DNA from: Candidatus Synechococcus calcipolaris G9
GTDB taxonomy: Bacteria > Cyanobacteriota > Cyanobacteriia > Thermosynechococcales > Thermosynechococcaceae
DNA length: 64,000 nucleotides
Reading direction: 5' to 3'
NCBI RefSeq assembly: GCF_029582805.1
Contig: NZ_JAKKUT010000006.1
Location: 1-64,000, forward strand
Under the pieces are notes generated by a model, which saw only the letters and a list, made by a program, of their open reading frames with translations, was not told the origin of the DNA and did not search any database. A program made the position numbers and the translations under genes. This document shows positions 59,282-64,000 of the stretch, piece after piece; the first letter of the stretch is position 1, and the number at the start of each line of letters is the position of its first letter.

Positions 59282-60051
59282 TGGAACCGGAGGGGGCTTT
59301 TTTACTGGCAATCATGGCATTTTTCTAACAGGAACCAATACATCTGTTCGGAGTGAGACTGGAGTCATTACCTTTACGGGTGACGGGCAAGGAACAACTT
59401 CTGATAACTATGGGATTTTGCAAACAAGTGCAGCCCAGGTCAGGAGTACTTCTGGCAACATCACCTATGAAGGCATGGGCGGTAATGGCACAGGTAATAA
59501 CTACGGTATTTTTCTAACCGGAGCAAGTACGGCTATTACCAGTGGGAGTGGCACGATCGCCCTGACGGGAACCGGACAAGGTAACGGAGCATCTAATCGC
59601 GGTATTAGTCAAGAAAGCGGTGCCCAAGTCAGTAGTACGTCTGGCAATATTACCTATGAAGGAACGGGCGGGAATGGCACAAGTAACAACTTCGGTATTC
59701 TTCTAAACGGAACAAATACACAAATTAGTAGTGGGAATGGGGCGATCGCCTTAACTGGAATGGGACAAGGGAATGGAACAGGAAGTTACGGCATTTTTCA
59801 AGTGAATGCAGCCCAAGTCAGCACCACTTCTGGCAACATTACCTATGAGGGCACAGGTGGTAATGGCACATCCTTTAACTACGGTATTCTTCTAAACGGA
59901 GCAAATACAACTATTGCTAGTGGGAATGGGGCGATCTCCCTGACTGGAACTGGACGAGGGAATGGAACAGGAAACTACGGCATTTATCAACTGGGTGCAG
60001 CCCAAGTCAGTAGTACCAGCGGAAATATTACCTATACCGGAACGGGCGGTA
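59280..60051 (+). repeat. 771-bp internal tandem duplication, first unit (second unit 60051-60821)
   Basis: Sequence downstream of 59281 recurs at an offset of 771 bases (ATGGAACCGG at 59281 and 60052). Upstream of the 10-base duplication the offset is 781 (ATGGAACAGG at 59181 and 59962). 771 is divisible by three (257 codons). The units are nearly identical for about 500 bases and then diverge in repeat content. Edges approximate. Confidence 0.75.
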
Positions 60052-63000
60052 ATGGAACCGGAGGGGGCTTTTTTACTGGCAATCATGGCATTTTTCTAAC
60101 AGGAACCAATACATCTGTTCGGAGTGAGACTGGAGCCATTACCTTTACGGGTGACGGGCAAGGAACAACTTCTGATAACTATGGAATTTTGCAAACAAGT
60201 GCAGCCCAGGTCAGCACCACGTCTGGCAACATCACCTATGAAGGCACGGGCGGTAATGGCACAGGTAATAACCACGGTATTTTTCTAACCGGAGCAAGTA
60301 CGGCTATTACCAGTGGGAGTGGCACGATCGCCCTGACGGGAACCGGACAAGGTAACGGAGCATCTAATCGCGGTATTAGTCAAGAAAGCGGTGCCCAAGT
60401 CAGTAGTACGTCTGGCAATATTACCTATGAAGGAACGGGCGGGAATGGCACAAGTAACAACTTCGGTATTCTTCTAAACGGAACAAATACACAAATTAGT
60501 AGTGGGAATGGGGCGATCGCCCTAACTGGAATGGGACAAGGGAATGGAACAGGAAGTTACGGCATTTATCAACTGGGTGCAGCCCAAGTCAGTAGTACGT
60601 CTGGCAATATTACCTATGAAGGAACGGGCGGTAATGGCATAAGTAACAACTTCGGTATTCTTCTAAACGGAGCAAATACAACTATTGCTAGTGGGAATGG
60701 CACGATTGCCCTGACCGGAATGGGACAAGGGAACGAAACATCTAATCGCGGTATTAGTCAAGAAAGTGGTGCCCAAGTCAGTAGTACTTCTGGCAACATT
60801 ACCTATGAGGGCACAGGCGGGAATGGTACAGGTAGCAACCACGGTATTTATCTAGATGGAACCAATACCAGTGTTAGCAGTACGCAGGGAGGAAATATTA
60901 CTGTTACTGGGACAGGTCAAGGTAATGGCACTCAAAACTTTGGAATTTATCAAAGTAATGCTCAAGTGACTACAACGGGGAATGGTACCGTTATCTACGA
61001 AGGCATAGGTGGCAATGGCACAAATAATAATTTTGGTATTTACCTTCTCAATGGAAGTGCTCGAATTACGAGTGAAGATGGGGCGATCGCCCTGACGGGA
61101 GAGGGACGAGGGAACGGAGCAAATAATTACGGGATTAGTCAACAAAGCGGCGCCCAAGTCAGTAGTACTTCTGGCAATATTACCTATACCGGAACTGGAG
61201 CCAATGGAGCAGCAATTCTGACTTTAAGTAGTAGTAACCGGATTGGGAATGGTACAAGCGGCAATATTTCCCTTATTTCTACCAATAATGTCATCACCCT
61301 AAATGATCTCACCGTCAACACTACAGGCAATCTGCATATTAATTCCCCAGCGAATGTTAGCCAAAATGCTAGTTCGTCGCTGCAAGCAACTGGCTTAGAA
61401 CTTCTCGGAGCCGGCAATTTTACCCTTAGTAGTGCAACCAATGCTATTACCACCCTAGCGGGTAATACCACCGGAGCAATTAGCTATCGAGATAGTGGTG
61501 GATTTGCGATTGGCACAGTTGGCACAACGAATGGTTTAGCGTCTCAAGGGGCAATCACCCTCAATGCAGGGGGAGCCGTCACCCAAACTCAAGCCCTTAG
61601 TGCCACAAGCTTAGACTTATTAGGTGCAGGCAATTTTACGCTCACCCATACCAGTAATGCCATTAACACCCTAACGGGCAATACCACCGGAGCAATTAGC
61701 TACACCAATTCAGTTGCTTTAACCATCGGTAATTTAACTACAGGCAACAGTTCCCTCACCCTAATGACTCCCGGTAGCCTCACCTTTAACGGCATCATTT
61801 CTACTGGCACCGAGGATATAACAGCAACCGGGGGCATGATTGGGCAAACCGGCGGCACACTCACCAGTACTGGCATCGCTAGTTTTGAAAGTACTCAAGC
61901 CAATGTTGGTACGGTTTCCGCTAACAATACAACCAACACCAATCTGGGCAACTCCACAATTGGCGGCAACTTTACCCTAACCTCTACGGGAGCAATTACC
62001 CAAAGCGGCTTCTTGAAAGTAGCAGGCACCACCAATCTTAATGGCGCAACTGTCACCCTATCTAACCCTGATAATCTTCTCCTTGACCTCACCGCAACCA
62101 CTTCTGCTGGAGATCTGATCCGTTCCCAAGTGGGACCCATCACCCTAGCAGGGCAAACTATCACCGGCAATCTCAGTATGACCAGTATTGATGGCACAAC
62201 CACCACAGGCTACACCAATAGCCATAACGGGAATGCAATTACCCTAGGAGGGAATAATAATTTAGGGGGTGAGATTCGCTTTAATACGAATATGGCAGGT
62301 CTCAGTCAAGGGATTGTGGGTGGCGGCACTGCAAGTATTAGTCAAACCGGAATCCTTGAAGTTAGTGGAACCAGCAACTTTACAGCCATGGGTGGCACGA
62401 TTGATCTGAGTACTCACGCAAATCAACTCACAGGAGCCGTTAGCCTCGACACCGGAGTCACAGGCGGGAACATTAGTCTGCAAAATAACCAAGCTACTCA
62501 ACTGGCAGGAGTTACAACTGGTGACAATCTAACTATTACGACGGGTGGAAACCTCACCCAGTCGGGGGCGATCTCAGCAGGTGGTACGACAACGCTCAAT
62601 GTGGGAGCTAATGATATTACGCTGGACAATGTTAATAATGACTTTAATGTCCTGGGATTAACTGCCGCCAATGCCGCGATCCAAGATACGAACGAATTGG
62701 AGTTAGCCGCATCCACCCTGACCGGTAACTTAAGCGTGACCAGCGGAGGTGATTTAACTCAATCAACAGCGACAGCCGTGAGCGTCACTGGAGCCACAAC
62801 GTTCAATACCGGAACCCATAACATCACACTTGATGATGCCGGAAATGATTTCAATACCTTGGGAATAACTGCTGCCAATGCCACGATTGTCGATCAAAAT
62901 GCTCTGGAGTTAACTACATCAGCGATCGCCAACACTCTGAGCATTACTACACAAGGGGATTTAACTCAATCGGGCAGCCTAACAACGCAAAACTTGGCAA

Positions 63001-63734
63001 TTTTAGGGTCGGGCAATACCCTTCTGAATCATTCAGATAACCAAATTCAAACCCTGGCCGCCGATACAACGGGTAATTTAACGGTGTTAACAGCAACCAA
63101 TCTAACCATTGATACCGTGAACCCCAATGGTATTGAAAATGCAGATACCGTTCTTCTCCAAGCGGGAGGCGATATTACTCTCAATCAAGGGATTAATGCT
63201 GACAATAATGTTACGCTCATAGCGACTGAAAACTTTATTAACAATGCCGGAGCCAATGCCCTCCAGTCTACGTCAGGTCGTTGGCTAGTCTATTCCACCA
63301 GTCCCCAAGGAAATGTGAATGGCTGGTCAGTCTTGGGAGGAGGACAACAGTTTAGTACGACCTACCCCACACCACCAGGGTTTGCTGGGAATGGTTTTGT
63401 TTATCGTGTGGCAGCACCTCTTTTACCTCCGGTTACATCCAATTCTCCGGTCATTCTTTCAACCGCGATCGCACCGACGGTCAATGTACCTGCTGTACCA
63501 TCTTTACCACCACTGTCAACGCCTCCAACTAGCTCAGTCTCTCCCTCCCCGATCATTTTTACTTCGACGGATTTACCCCTACCCTCTAACCTATCCACCA
63601 TTTTGCAAGGACAAGAAGAGGACGAGATGCCCCTAGAGCAAAGCCTCTGTCAATTGCTCGAAAAACGAGAAGAGGCAGTCTTAGAGATTGATGGAGTACC
63701 CATAGAGTCTGCTCTAGCAGAGGAGTGTCGTTAG
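59282..63734 (+). pseudogene. Second TPS exoprotein, C-terminal part (frame 2 of a split gene)
   Basis: Open in the +1-shifted frame; the frame is open from 59181 but the first 30 or so codons overlap frame 1 and are not real. It continues the repeats (TGGNGTGGGFFTGNHGIFLTG), then a less regular region (about 61200-63200) with NFTL, TTGAISY and LELLGAGNFTL units. A Pro-rich spacer and the tail LSTILQGQEEDEMPLEQSLCQ follow, ending EECR. No ribosome site or start is seen near the shift, so this part is probably not translated alone. Confidence 0.85.
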
Positions 63735-63736
63735 GT

Positions 63737-63821
63737 TGACCCTGACTGAAAAAAGTGGACAAACTCCAAGAATCGCCAATGAAGGAGAATGTCCAAATGA
63801 GCCAAAAACCAAGACGAACAT
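63737..63821 (+). mobile_element. IS3-family fragment: left terminus
   Basis: Starts TGACCCTGACTGAAAAAAGT, two bases after the TPS stop codon. Includes the first codons of orfA (MSQKPRRTY) and ends at about 63821, where the 104-bp repeat begins. Confidence 0.82.
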
Positions 63822-63925
63822 ATATTGCAGATGAAGATGTGATTAGGATACTTCCAAATGGGAGTCCCTTGGTTCACAGGCTTCTCAGAGGCAAAATGTC
63901 CTAACACTCTACTCACTTGCAATAT
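63822..63925. repeat. 104-bp structured repeat, copy 2
   Basis: ATATTGCAG at the left and TTGCAATAT at the right, same length as the copy at 16180. Internal hairpin ACTTCC-AAAT-GGGAGT is unchanged in the stem. The enclosing stem keeps pairing through a C to T change (C-G becomes T-G). Left flank is IS3 orfA; right flank is not IS3. Confidence 0.75.
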
Positions 63926-64000
63926 ATAAACTTCTAATGGCTAAGTATAATCTTAGACTTTAATGGGCACCTCGAAAAATTGCTCGATCTGCTAAAAATA
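63926..64000. other. Window end
   Basis: 75 bases with no recognisable feature. Confidence 0.4.

Overview
The window is cyanobacterial chromosome. It carries carboxysome genes (the end of ccmM, then ccmN), light-dependent protochlorophyllide reductase, the magnesium-chelatase subunit ChlH, a C-type flavodiiron protein, a CAAD-domain thylakoid protein, a TIGR02652-type protein and many GCGATCGC (HIP1) palindromes. The beta-carboxysome genes and general gene content suggest a unicellular or simple filamentous beta-cyanobacterium, possibly near Thermosynechococcaceae; the family placement is a guess. I saw no rRNA, tRNA or CRISPR array.

Layout. 1-5.4 kb: ccmM end, ccmN, a Uma2-type nuclease, a HicB/HicA toxin-antitoxin pair, acs (minus) and an Rpn-type nuclease. 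5.5-12.9 kb: a 2451-residue two-partner-secretion (TPS) exoprotein. 12.9-18.0 kb: a coiled-coil PD-(D/E)XK protein, grxC-gshB, galE, and an ImmA/IrrE-type protease with a PIN-like partner. 18.1-34.5 kb is core photosynthesis, redox and housekeeping: TIGR02652, flavodiiron protein, two unknown genes, por, NDH-2, a histone-deacetylase-like amidohydrolase, frr-pyrH, CAAD, YHS, a cysteine-dioxygenase-like cupin, an ECF sigma/anti-sigma pair and chlH. 34.6-54.4 kb is an accessory region. It holds five fragments of one IS3-family element, an IS630-family fragment, small-molecule and redox enzymes (flavodoxin-like, two alpha/beta hydrolases, isochorismatase-like, RidA, MDR, SDR with a divergent AraC regulator), two P-loop signalling ATPases (one with 14 WD40 repeats), an alarmone-hydrolase-like HD protein with tiny ORFs on both sides, and umuDC. 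54.7-63.7 kb: a second, larger TPS exoprotein gene, split by a frameshift. The window ends in an IS3 fragment joined to a 104-bp repeat that also occurs at 16.2 kb.

How the genes fit together. grxC-gshB, the flavodiiron protein, NDH-2, the ECF/anti-sigma pair, por and chlH fit a redox- and light-controlled chlorophyll and photosynthesis background. The two TPS proteins are close paralogues: they share the signal peptide, secretion domain, C-terminal tail and promoter geometry. They differ in the number of internal repeats, as expected of surface proteins that evolve by repeat recombination. No TpsB transporter is present in the window.

Most notable observations: (i) a 10-bp tandem duplication that breaks the second TPS gene, with an unbroken copy of the same segment 771 bases further on; (ii) a 104-bp element with 9-bp terminal inverted repeats and conserved internal hairpins, in two copies of identical length; (iii) IS3 termini that supply the stop codons of two genes; (iv) an ImmA/IrrE-PIN pair and an HD/tiny-ORF cluster that could be undescribed toxin-antitoxin or stress modules; (v) tandem direct repeats directly upstream of por and of the second TPS promoter. 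All alignments were done by eye; no database search was run.
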